Of a stretch of 64,000 nucleotides of DNA, positions 55,435 to 64,000 are shown piece by piece. The position numbers and the translations under genes were made by a program. Below the pieces are notes generated by a model. It saw only the letters and a list, made by a program, of their open reading frames with translations, had not been told where the DNA came from and ran no database searches. The stretch's first letter is position 1. Every line of letters starts with the position of its first letter. The stretch comes from Kalmusia sp. IMI 367209 (lineage: Eukaryota > Ascomycota > Dothideomycetes > Pleosporales > Didymosphaeriaceae), in NCBI GenBank assembly GCA_027946365.1, contig JAPEUQ010000005.1, positions 496,001-560,000 on the forward strand, given 5' to 3'.

Positions 55435-56375
55435 TCCAGCGATGTAAGGATGGACTGGTCGATATGAAACGAGCGAACGTGAGGAACGAAACGAGCGGAC
55501 TCCGCCTAAATAAATTCTTAACGAGGACTGGCCTTGATGAATGGACAAGAAGTACTGGAAAGCTTTCCAAGCAGCGGTCAAGCTTCTTTTAAGTTCATGG
55601 GTCCCACTTTCTTCTATTGTTAGCCCCTCGTCTGCCCCCTACCTACAATACTCCTGGGTCGTTCCAACAACTGACAAAAGCTTAGTACTAACGGCAACGC
55701 CAGAGATCTAGTTTCCGTCAGAGAGGCTGAAAACCAGTCTTACTTTTTAGCGCACCCTAAAAAAGTCGTCGCTCGATGTTATAACACGAATAGTCCACCG
55801 CATCAGTTGTGGTCGAGCAAACAGTAACTGGATGCTGATTGAATAGGGACTGCAATGTGTCTGACCATCGTGAGGTCGAACATTCTCTATTAAATATAGA
55901 CGGCGGTGCAGAGAGGCCTCGCGGTCTTTTGTGAGGCATCGCAGGGCGAGTTCCTTTCCTTGAGATGGAATGGAACGGAACGATGGGGTTTCGGTTAGAG
56001 TTAACAACTGGAACCGAGCAACTTTTTAATCAAGGTGGAGAAGCACCGAGTACACGCACGATTGTAAAGTGTTGCACCAAAGAGCCGCAGTGCTGGGAGT
56101 CCCTATGTAGATTCGCCAGCGTTGTATGAACCGTAGGTGTAGGCGTTGTGCACTAAACTGCCAAATGTTACCCCTCACTACTTTTGTCCAACGTATAGAC
56201 ACGGTGTCCATAGCATGGCATTAATTAATAAACGGCAGAGTCCACTGTTCTCGTCGTTTGATAGCTAATTCGTGACATCCATTAATAAAATACATCATGC
56301 ACTAACGACACGCGTGGAGTGACTTCCTTCTTTGCCTTTGAAGTGGTGAATGGTCGACAACAGGTATTGACGTGA
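55435..56375. other. Intergenic region upstream of the chitin-binding gene
   Basis: This 0.94-kb region lies between two minus-strand genes. Frames of 60-86 codons occur but show no domain, signal peptide or cysteine pattern. It should include the chitin-binding gene promoter. Confidence 0.45.
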
Positions 56376-57554
56376 CTATTGTCCAGCCTGGATAAGATAA
56401 CCGCCATCCACAGGGATCGTCTATGTAACACGTCAGCTGCAGTTTGCGTGAAATTGAGATACACAACTTACTTGTCCGTTCAGGTATTGGCAGCTAGCAC
56501 AGAACAGAATTGCAGCAGCCATGTCGCGATCGTGTCCAGGCCGCTGAGAAGGCAAACCGCCCTTGTGCTCCTTCGGCATTTCGCTCTTCTGGCTATCCTT
56601 GCTATCTCCCGTAGTCATCTCACTGGGAAAGACGCCAGGTGCGATGCTATTCACGCGAATCTTGAATCCAGCCTTAGCGATCTCCGCAGACAGCATCTTG
56701 TTCAGATGAATTTGGGCTCCCTTCGAGGCATTGTATGAGAAATGACCCTGTGAAATCTTCACAAGCCCTGAGATGGAGGTGATATTTATGACGGTACCCG
56801 AATATCCATAATTTTGCTCGGTAGCCTTCTGAAGCAAAGGTAGGAAGCCTGTGGTCATGAGATAGGGACCAACGACGTTCGTTGCATATATCGATGTCCA
56901 CTCTTCCACCGAAGTAGGATCAAGAAGATTCTTGCGGAGCTCTTCCGGAGTTTCAGCTCGTGTGCTAGTCTTGTCTGCTGCGATGCCCGCGTTGTTTACA
57001 AGGATGCAGAGACACTTCTCGCGGGACTCAATCTCCTTGACGATTTTCCTGGCCATGTTAACTCTTCTTCCGACAGAATACCTGCTGTATGTGACCTACT
57101 GCACACCCTCCTTGCTCGCTACATCACCCTGAAGAGGTATGATCTGGCCAGTGATATCCTTGCCATACAGCTCCGCAACCTTCTCTAGCTTCTCCTCAGT
57201 CCTGCCCACAATGTACACCTTGGCCCCGTTGACAGCCAGGGCTTGTGTGATCATCAGGCCAATTCCAGAGCCTCCTCCAGTCACAAGGGCAACCTTGTCC
57301 TTCACGTTGAATACCTCCCCAAGTTGTAGATCAGCGTTGTTCGACATATTGTGGTATGATCTTGCAAGTTGAATGCGTATCTGGTTTGTGCCTCTTTGTG
57401 CTATTGCGAGATTTTTTCGGTTCGAGAAGGCGAGCGTAGAGGAAGGGCACGTCGAGATGTAGGCGGGCGTACATTGACGACGCGTTGACGTCACGGAAGC
57501 TCGTCGGAGACATTGTGCGGTGCGCCTCAGAGTGGAGGGCTTCATGAAAACCAT
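56376..57554 (-). CDS. Short-chain dehydrogenase/reductase, possibly mitochondrial
   Basis: This is an NAD(P)-dependent oxidoreductase of the classical SDR type; the substrate is unknown. Exons 57107-57554, 56472-57061 and 56376-56420 give 360 residues. The cofactor motif is VTGGGSGIG, the structural motif LVNNAGIA, the active-site SYNASKG with Ser upstream (NITSISG), and the C-terminal end after the last splice is TIPVDGGYLIQAGQ. About 70 residues rich in Arg, Ser and Thr precede the SDR fold and could be a mitochondrial leader. An ATG at 57347 would give a cytosolic form. The first intron is uncertain: GTGTGC to GAG (45 bases) keeps frame, but GTAGGT with a nearby AAG acceptor also would. 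Confidence 0.82.
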
Positions 57555-58217
57555 GATGTCTTTACTAGTTATAGTAATACGACAGTGGACGCAATCAAGC
57601 AAAAGCCAATAGTGAACGGACGCAGACCGTAAGCATAGAACGACCTGGCGTGCGCTTTGTTAGGTTGGCAGACCGCGAAGGGTCTCGATCAACGTTAGTA
57701 TTACGCCATTGTCAATTTTGCTACATGAGGGCAATCCCATATGGCTCTTATTGTAGATTGAAGGCAGCAAACGAGACAATGCGCGATCTCATGTTGAGGA
57801 GATGAACGCATATAAGTTGCGGAGATAAGCAGTTTTGCTTAGTCATCAAACAGCTACCACTATCGCTATCTTTTCCAACTAGCTCTCTTCCTAATGCACA
57901 CTACGCTACTCAATTGCTACAATAGCTTGTGTTTCAGTCTTTTGTCGTTGGCGACTAATCTTGGTATCAGCTGCGTCGTGCAGTGCACACGAGGCATCCG
58001 CTAGGAGCTAGTACGGCAGCGAGACTGCTGGAAAGTTACAATAGGTTGATTGGCTCGTCGGCTTTACAGACGCAGTGCGTAAGAACAGTTCGCTGCAGAG
58101 ACCAAATTTCGATTCAAAACTGTAGCCCGATCCTAGATTAATCTAGACAGAGTATCAATTAAAATTAGATCCATGGCTTGCTACTGATATTCCTACGACC
58201 TCAATCCAACCGATCCA
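57555..58217. other. Intergenic region between SDR start and HAM1-like stop
   Basis: This 663-base region includes the SDR promoter. On the plus strand a TATAAG at about 57811 and a C/T-rich leader precede ATG 57894, which opens only 36 codons (MHTTLLNCYNSLCFSLLSLA onward). It looks like the remains or the first exon of a small secreted protein, but I cannot extend it. Confidence 0.35.
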
Positions 58218-59002
58218 CTATTCTTTTGCGTTCAAAAAGTCCTGCAATCTTTTCAGTGCTTTTCCCCTCGCTCCATACAAGTATCTTTCCTCGTCGCTCA
58301 TCTCATGGAATGTCTTCCCTTCAACTTCAAAATTTGGAATCCAACCTGACACCACTTAGCGCAAGCTCCTTCGCTAAAACGAATTTTACTCACTGGTCCC
58401 ATCATACGGCCCACGGGGAGAGACGATCTTGCCCTACACCACCATCAGCCTAATGCCTTCCGAATGATTAACAACAGAGAAATGTACGAACGTTAGTATG
58501 CTCTTGGAATAGGATGATTTCCTGCCCCGGACCGGCGGAGTACGCAAACGTACAGATAAACCTCGCAGTCTTATCGTCGAAGCCATCGAGTAGCTTATGC
58601 AAATTCTGGTTGCCCATGGCATGTAGAAACCATTTTCTAAGCGAAAATTAGTATAATGCGGTACTAAGGTTTCAAAAGCCGGAATTACATGTATGGACCT
58701 GGTAATCCTCCTAAGGCGTTAAAGCATAAAGATGTATCATCGACAAGCACCGGTTGTTGAAGCTGGGTTCTATGTGAGCCATTCATTGCATCATTGTTAC
58801 ATATAAGAGAGGTCTGGTCGAGACTTACTACTTCCACAGCACGGCGACATTTATCTATCGTTATCTCCTCAATTGAGCCTTGAATTTCAGGTAGATCTAG
58901 GTCTAAGGCGTGCAACTCAATACTGTCTTTGAGCACTGTGCGTACTTCGTGTAGCTTGTAGGCGTTGCCTGTTACAAAGGTGAGTCTAATTGGAGCTAAC
59001 AT
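58218..59002 (-). CDS. HAM1/ITPase-like protein, divergent at key residues
   Basis: HAM1 enzymes hydrolyse non-canonical purine triphosphates such as ITP and XTP. Exons 58829-59002, 58689-58762, 58492-58636, 58394-58433 and 58218-58345 give 186 residues, the family length. Conserved are [60 protein letters not shown] and GKIVSPRGP. But the family FGWDP motif reads SWIPNF here, losing the conserved Asp. The substrate-recognition SHR motif near the C-terminus is also missing (the site reads [13 protein letters not shown]). Introns are 66, 52, 58 and 48 bases; the third has a GTTCGT donor. It may be an inactive paralogue or have changed specificity. A canonical copy would be expected elsewhere in the genome. 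Confidence 0.8.
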
Positions 59003-59463
59003 GGTTGACTATGTCATGACACCAGAAACATCAGAGGCAGGGCAGGTCACAATAGCAGTGAGTTAGCGCGGAGTTTACTGACGAATGACTCATATCTTCA
59101 ACATCAGTCCCGCCAATCAAAACACATCTTAATGAGAGGACTAATGGCGCCGATCGGGGCGCATTTATAATTCATACACTGTTCCTTGAGTAATTTTTGT
59201 GCTGCAGACGATGCATGATGCATCGTTGTGTTCCTCAATAAGATAGAAAATTTGGCAATTTGCTTCATAATTAAAAGACAATTAGAAACGCATGCTTATC
59301 TTATCGACATCAATTAATTGCACGATTTGCGCTATACTAGAGGTATATAGTTTGGATCTTATTGTTGTCCACTCACAATCAATTATCTTCTACAACTACA
59401 AGCTCAGAAAAACCTTTTCGTCACCTACTTCCCATGAGCCTTCACAGTCAGACTATATAGTAT
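59003..59463. other. AT-rich intergenic region upstream of the HAM1-like gene
   Basis: This 461-base, AT-rich region contains a HAM1-like promoter and the 3' flank of the coiled-coil gene. No feature is seen. Confidence 0.5.
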
Positions 59464-61162
59464 TTACCCGAACAAATAAGCCATCGCCTTCACCCCTTCT
59501 ACCTTCGCCATCGCATTTCCCACACGCATCTCAGACCCCCTTACAGAATCCACACGCGTCATCCCCTCTAGAGCTTTCAAAGCTTTAGCACGGTACTCTC
59601 CAGCTGCACCGTCTTGCGAGTTGGCCGGCAAAGACGACTGTAAATAGTCCAGTTGAGAATATATGGAACTCGGGGAGGACGGTTGCGAAGAAGGCCTCGA
59701 CGCTCCTGCCTCAGCAACATCCATCAACCCCTCACTCACCTCTACATTCTTCGACAACTTCTCTCTAAGCTGCTCAACACATTCTTTCAACACTTCAATC
59801 TCCAAGCCCTGCTGTAACTCTGACTCGCGAGCGGCTTCTAATTGACCATGTAACCCCTCGGTCTCATCTGCCTCGAGCACAGGGCCACTGAACGAATTGC
59901 ACAAGCGATGCAAGGGCTTACGCTTAAGCGACCTGTCTACTTTCTGTTTAGTATCAAGGGAGATGGCTCGACTATGAATTATGGGCCGCCTGTTCTCTAC
60001 GGTGGTTTTGCGGTCGAACATCAGCGAGCTCTTCGCCAAAGCCTGAGCATCCCGCTTCTCGCGCTGCAACTGGACGTTGACAGCGCGTAGATGAAGGAGC
60101 TCCTTTTCCTTCGCGTTAGCTAGGTTGACGACGGACGTGAGATAATACAGCACCACCGGATCACCATTGTCCTGCGCATAAGTGATGGCCTGGTCGAGCA
60201 GCTCTGTCTGGTCTTGAGTACCGGGCAATTCGCTGTTTGCTACGGAGGCCTCCATGAGGGATTTATGAATCATCAGCGCCTTCTCTGCTTGTTCCTTCTG
60301 CGCTGTTAGCTCAGCAATCTTTGCGTTCTTAGCTGCGCCTTCGCTACGTGCCTTGCCTAGCCTACGAAGCAAATGGATCACATCTTCATTGCGCTCAGCA
60401 ACAATACATTGGATCTCGTGATCTTGGTCGAAAGCCGCTTGGTTTAGACGGTCAACGTTGTCCTGGAGATGCTCGATCAATGCATCCTTAACGACACCTC
60501 CTAGCTCGAAACTGATCGAGCTTGGCAAGTCTTGTGATAGGATTTCGTCGTTCTCTTTTAGTTTCTGAGAGAACTTAGCATTCTGAGCACGCAATTCACT
60601 CACTGCCTTAACGAGCTCTACAATGCGCTGCTTGTCCCGAGGTGGCCTGTTCGTTAAGCTCATCGATCTGGCGCTCCAAGTCAGTCTTCGCGACAAACAA
60701 TTTATTAAGCTGGATCTGCTGCTCATAGATCTGACTTTCAAGCTCAATGACCGAAGTCTTGCACTTCTGAAGCTCTCCCTCACGCTCTTGACGCTCATGG
60801 CCGAGTGAAACGACAAGAGATTTATTGATAGAAGGGGTGAATCCCATGTTTTCTGAAGAGTTCGACGGCGTTAGCATCATCGAGGAGCGGTTAGAGAGCC
60901 ACGGCTGGCGTGGCTTGAACATGACAGTAGAGGACGTTGAAACTTCATTAAGAAGAGGCAATGAGTGGGCCTCCTCATTGCATAAGGTCGTGGATGCTGA
61001 GCTCGCTGAGGAGCGACTGAAGGGCCATCCCTTGCTGGTCCATTTGGGCTTAATATTTGGAACCATCGAAGTCTCCATCGATGGAAATGATTGGGTATCA
61101 GCTTCCGGGGCCAACGGCATAGGATCAGGGGAAACCGAGTCAATAATTGATGTGTTTGACAT
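59464..61162 (-). pseudogene. Coiled-coil protein gene with an apparent one-base frameshift
   Basis: I do not recognise a named family. ATG 61162 starts a Ser-rich N-terminus. Then come coiled-coil heptads (LESQIYEQQIQLNKLFVAKT, then DLERQIDELNEQ), and the frame stops at 60608. A second frame continues the coiled coil without a break in character (KQRIVELVKAVSELRAQNAK onward) to 59464. It has further heptads, a disordered stretch and a C-terminal Ser/Pro-rich region. Together they would make about 560 residues. The switch lies at roughly 60630-60650 with no GT donor there. A 64-base intron starting with GTCGCG would also keep frame but would remove a stretch that reads as good coiled coil. 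I prefer a frameshift or sequence error. Likely a cytoskeletal or scaffold protein. Confidence 0.65.
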
Positions 61163-61597
61163 ATTGGATGTTGATAATTAGTTACGCATTGGATCGAGAA
61201 TGAGTAGGACTTTCTCGAGTTTATATCGTTACATTTGTGTGAGCGTTTACGCCTAGTCAACAATGCGGGAGCGGTACAATGCCGTGCTAAACAACGAACA
61301 ATTTGAAGAACATTGTGCATTGACGACGAGTCCAAACTTGAAATCGGTAAGCACACATAACTGCAGGATTTATCTTTGAGGCAACAACATGTCGTGGCCG
61401 AAGATGAAATAATCTTAGGCGTCAAGGGTTATCAGAACCGGTAGGGTAGAGAGGGTCAGTCCAGTCGCGATGTGCGTGAGGTTTTGTTGGTCATAATACA
61501 TTGTACAACCGCCGCTTGAAACGTTCTACATAGACATTCAGCTTCTAGCCTCTCGATGATCGTCCAATGTGCCTTCCTCGTGCTATCTGTCGAAGCC
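61163..61597. other. Intergenic region between coiled-coil gene and NDUFA2
   Basis: This 435-base region between two minus-strand genes contains the coiled-coil gene promoter and the NDUFA2 3' end. No feature is seen. Confidence 0.5.
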
Positions 61598-62179
61598 TCA
61601 TATCGACGCCTTAACAAGCTCGGTGACCTGCTGCTCAATTCCCTTATCGTCCAGGCCTGTACATCATGTTAGCCGCAAGCTTTGTGTTCAACTACTGGTG
61701 TTGTCCTACCCTTCAGTGAAATTGACTTCTCCTTCCCGAACTCTGTAAAAAAGCACGTTAGCTATGTCCTCATCGTTCCGATTTTGCCATTCGTCTCCGA
61801 GATGATGTGCCAATGCTGTAACCTAATGAACCCAACTCTTTACACATCTCTCGGATCATTTTACAGGAGAGACCAACGCACCGTATCGCGCGTAAACCTT
61901 GGGCTCGGTGCCGCTCGCTTCTCGGATCAGGATGGGCGTGTACGGGTTGTGCTTCTTCATTGTGGGGTACGATTTGGTGAGGAAGCTCCTAGTACATAGT
62001 TAACAAGAAAGTCGCCCTGTACACGCCACTGTGCAGTCGTCGCCGTGCCGTCGCCGTGAATAAGACGCTGCATCGCAAAAAGGCGTCGCGTACCTCGTGG
62101 CAGCGCTGTGGTCGCTCGTCTGGCAGAACAGGAAGCGCAGCTCCTTCAGCTGCTTCGCAAATCCGTACTTGGACGCCAT
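61598..62179 (-). CDS. NADH:ubiquinone oxidoreductase 10.5 kDa subunit (NDUFA2/B8)
   Basis: It is an accessory thioredoxin-fold subunit of mitochondrial complex I. Exons 62094-62179, 61882-61988, 61710-61742 and 61598-61656 give 94 residues, the same size I recall for the Neurospora protein. The sequence reads MASKYGFAKQLKELRFLFCQ, then SFLTKSYPTMKKHNPYTPIL, then REASGTEPKVYARYEFGKEK, and ends TELVKASI. Introns are 105, 139 and 53 bases. The 33-base third exon is needed to complete the fold. It is imported without a cleaved leader in other fungi. Confidence 0.94.
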
Positions 62180-62457
62180 CGTGTACTGTCGCGGTTCAAT
62201 TCGCTGTGTGACGTCTCAATATCGACCGTCTTCCAACGTCGAGGTCGCCGCAAGCTCAAGCTCCGTCCAGCGCCTTTCCCCTTGCAGCTAGCCAATCGGA
62301 GCATGTCCGACGTAATCCCGATTCTTTTGCTCACCAAACATGCCGGCGCCCGACAACGGCTTTGCTACGACCGTTCTCCGTGTTCTACCCACCCCGTCGC
62401 CCCTCAATTCTTCCTCTGCGCTGTGCAGCCGCGATCGCAAACAGGGAGATCTCGACC
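62180..62457. promoter_or_regulatory. Shared bidirectional promoter of NDUFA2 and MPC2
   Basis: Only 278 bases separate the divergent ATGs of two nuclear genes for mitochondrial inner-membrane proteins. It is C/G-rich. Co-regulation is an inference from the arrangement. Confidence 0.6.
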
Positions 62458-63062
62458 ATGTCGTTCCGTCCGGGCTCCCGCATCTTCAGCGCCTTCCGCC
62501 CGTTCTTCCGCCAGCCGCTACTCAAGAGGAACCAGTCAACGGCTGCGCCCGAGCAGTCTGGCTTCCAGAAGCTATGGAATAGCCCCGTGGGACCCAAGAC
62601 GGTACATTTCTGGTATGTCTACCATATGTCTCGTTCTGCGACGCATCCAGTACACCACGCGCGACCGCGCCAACTCCGGCTTCGCCTATCTCTACATCGA
62701 CACAGATCAGACATGATGCTAACAACCAATGCAGGGCTCCCATCATGAAATGGGGCCTCGTCATCGCCGGCGCCTCAGATCTCACCCGTCCTGCCTCGCA
62801 GCTCTCGCTCAACACAAACGCCGCCCTTATGACCACCGGCCTCATCTGGACTCGCTGGTGCTTCGTCATCCGCCCCAAGAACATCTTCCTCGCCACTGTC
62901 AACTTCTTCCTTTTCCTTACTGGTGCAACCCAGGTCACTAGGATATTTCTGTACCAGCGCAGCTTGAAGGGCGCTGAGGGTCAGGCGGAGCAGGAGGGCA
63001 AGGAAATCAAGGCGGAGTTGAAGGATGTGGCCAGAAAGGTCGAGAACACGATCAAGTCTTAA
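62458..63062 (+). CDS. mpc2: Mitochondrial pyruvate carrier subunit 2
   Basis: MPC2 forms a heterodimer with MPC1 in the inner mitochondrial membrane and imports pyruvate. Exons 62458-62612 and 62735-63062 give 160 residues, with a 122-base intron. The family start of the membrane domain is VGPKTVHFWAPIMKWGLVIA, rebuilt at the splice (the Trp codon is split). Then come GASDLTRPASQLSLNTNAAL, TTGLIWTRWCFVIRPKN and NFFLFLTGATQVTR. An Arg-rich leader (SFRPGSRIFSAFRPFFRQPL) precedes it. The Lys/Glu-rich C-terminal helix is typical of fungal MPC2/3. Confidence 0.94.
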
Positions 63063-63665
63063 AGGACAGAAATATGGTATAAGGACATAGTTGGGTGATG
63101 GATTGAGAGCGACCAGTGTGAATCGTTGTGGGATTAGGCTTCGGTCTCCGCCACCACGACTCATCCTTGACTCTTGGGTGACATGGACTGTACAATCTAT
63201 TCTGTTTTATGAAGTATGGCAAACATAGATTCTGTCATGTTAATCGTAGTGAAACTCCGGTTGCATGCCAAACAACACCCAACAGTGAGTTTTCCACCGG
63301 TCAGGTAAAAGGGAGGTAGCCCTCGTGGAACCTTTTCAGTCGGTGGGTCATCCTAGGCCCGATGACGCAAAGACAAACCTGGCTCGAATTTTGGAACACT
63401 GAGAGATCCTAGGCTACGCAACACAGAAGTAGAGATTCTAGAGATCTACGACCTAAAAAGATATTGCTTCGTCCAAAACTTGAAAGACAAATTTCTCGAT
63501 TATATTACCCAAGCCAATCCTATCTTACCCCTCAGACTCAGCATAAACCTGCAAATACCCAGCAAATTCCATCCCTTTCTCACTCCCCCAACCTGTTCCA
63601 TACCGTTCAAGATTCCCACTACCAGCCCTGCCACCGATGTTCCGGACCTCCCCAAACTACACACA
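63063..63665. other. Intergenic region between MPC2 and the right-edge gene
   Basis: This 603-base region lies between two converging genes. Plus-strand frames from 63464 overlap the right-edge gene and are Ser/Thr/Pro-rich shadows. I see nothing else. Confidence 0.45.
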
Positions 63666-64000
63666 TTAGTTTCGATGATTTGCCTGCACCACGATCTCAC
63701 ACTCACAGCAAGGACACCAGCAGCTCAAGCAACACCTCCAGTCACAAGCCGCGCAGCATCCATCCTCAGCACAACACCCCTGGTCTTCCACACACCCTCT
63801 GCACGTCAACGTCCTCCAAAACTTCAACTTGACCCAGTCCCAATCCGAGGCGTTGTCCCACAAGGTGGGCTCCGACTCATAGTCTTTTGTAATCGGTGAG
63901 CGTTCGGGGAAGTCGTACGCCATAGGGCGGACGCGTTGCGGCTGCTGTGTGCCGACGGCAGCGTTGCCATCGCCGGCGGGACGGCGGTACTGTGCGATGT
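63666..64000 (-). CDS. Protein with a cysteine-rich C-terminus (5' part outside the window)
   Basis: I do not recognise the family. The frame is open from the right edge (QYRRPAGDGNAAVGTQQPQR) to a stop at 63666. A moderately acidic segment (DFPERSPITKDYESEPTLWD, then DWDWVKLKFWRTL) leads into a tail with 14 cysteines in about 36 residues, many as Cys-Cys pairs (GCCAEDGCC, RCCLSCWCPCCECE). There is no signal peptide in view. Such tails occur in palmitoylated membrane-anchored proteins and metal-binding proteins; which applies here is not known. The N-terminus lies beyond the window, and the ATG at 63923 is probably internal. Confidence 0.6.
   Translation of the reverse strand, partial: IAQYRRPAGDGNAAVGTQQPQRVRPMAYDFPERSPITKDYESEPTLWDNASDWDWVKLKFWRTLTCRGCVEDQGCCAEDGCCAACDWRCCLSCWCPCCECEIVVQANHRN

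Noticed and set aside
60640..60705. 64-base intron starting GTCGCG in the coiled-coil gene
   Set aside because: It keeps frame, but it would delete a stretch with a perfect coiled-coil pattern and has a poor donor; kept only as an alternative.
63290..63400. Possible box C/D-like small RNA near a GATGAC motif
   Set aside because: No matching D box or terminal stem can be seen.
1..64000. Transposons, RIP-affected blocks, CRISPR arrays or a secondary-metabolite cluster
   Set aside because: No transposase or reverse transcriptase motifs, terminal repeats, long AT-rich blocks, spaced direct repeats, or synthase genes were found.

Overview
This is 64 kb of nuclear DNA from a filamentous ascomycete. 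The genes are dense and lie on both strands. Most are split by short GT-AG introns, typically 46-60 bases, with CTAAC/CTNAC-like branch sites, and their products are typical fungal ones: STE11 and DBF2 kinases, a Stc1-domain protein, a Trm44-type tRNA methyltransferase, DUF1996 and hevein-type secreted proteins, and a NEW1 ABC-ATPase. Gene content and intron style suit a Dothideomycete such as a member of the Pleosporales, but I cannot fix the species. I see no transposon, no CRISPR array, no rRNA, no convincing tRNA and no AT-rich RIP block. I modelled exons by hand. Except where stated, the joined exons add up to a whole number of codons and keep the conserved motifs in frame.

Layout. 0-10 kb: SMC5 (cut by the window edge), mitochondrial/cytosolic fumarase, a RING protein and the DBF2 kinase. 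10-25.9 kb: a small secreted eight-cysteine protein with no usable single reading frame, then NEW1, a Stc1-domain protein, RAD7, ribosomal protein eS10, SDE2, a small unknown protein, RFC5 and a zinc alcohol dehydrogenase. 27-35.7 kb: the MAPKKK STE11, a conserved fungal protein (probably DUF7514) and a small basic protein. 36-47 kb: an M20 carbamoylase-type amidase, TRM44, a 12-helix transporter, GNA1 and a cysteine-rich copper P-type ATPase. 47.6-53.5 kb: an IFI6/ISG12-like hydrophobic protein, acyl-protein thioesterase, an HhH-GPD glycosylase, a small unknown protein and a secreted DUF1996 protein. 53.7-64 kb: two genes with apparent frameshifts (an unknown and a hevein-type chitin-binding protein), an SDR enzyme, a divergent HAM1-like protein, a coiled-coil protein also with a frameshift, the complex I subunit NDUFA2, the pyruvate carrier MPC2, and a cysteine-rich protein cut by the right edge.

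How the genes fit together. Most are housekeeping genes in genome maintenance (SMC5, RAD7, RFC5, glycosylase), translation and RNA (eS10, NEW1, SDE2, TRM44), signalling (STE11, DBF2) and mitochondrial metabolism (fumarase, NDUFA2, MPC2). eS10/SDE2 and NDUFA2/MPC2 each share a promoter of about 0.28 kb. The second pair would couple pyruvate import to complex I. The 46-59 kb part is more accessory, with secreted proteins, the copper pump and degenerate or frameshifted genes, and several of its introns start with GTT instead of GTA/GTG. I found no multi-gene system that looks new. The most interesting items are the hidden cysteine-rich secreted protein, the IFI6-like gene, the HAM1-like protein lacking key residues, and the run of three apparent frameshifts.
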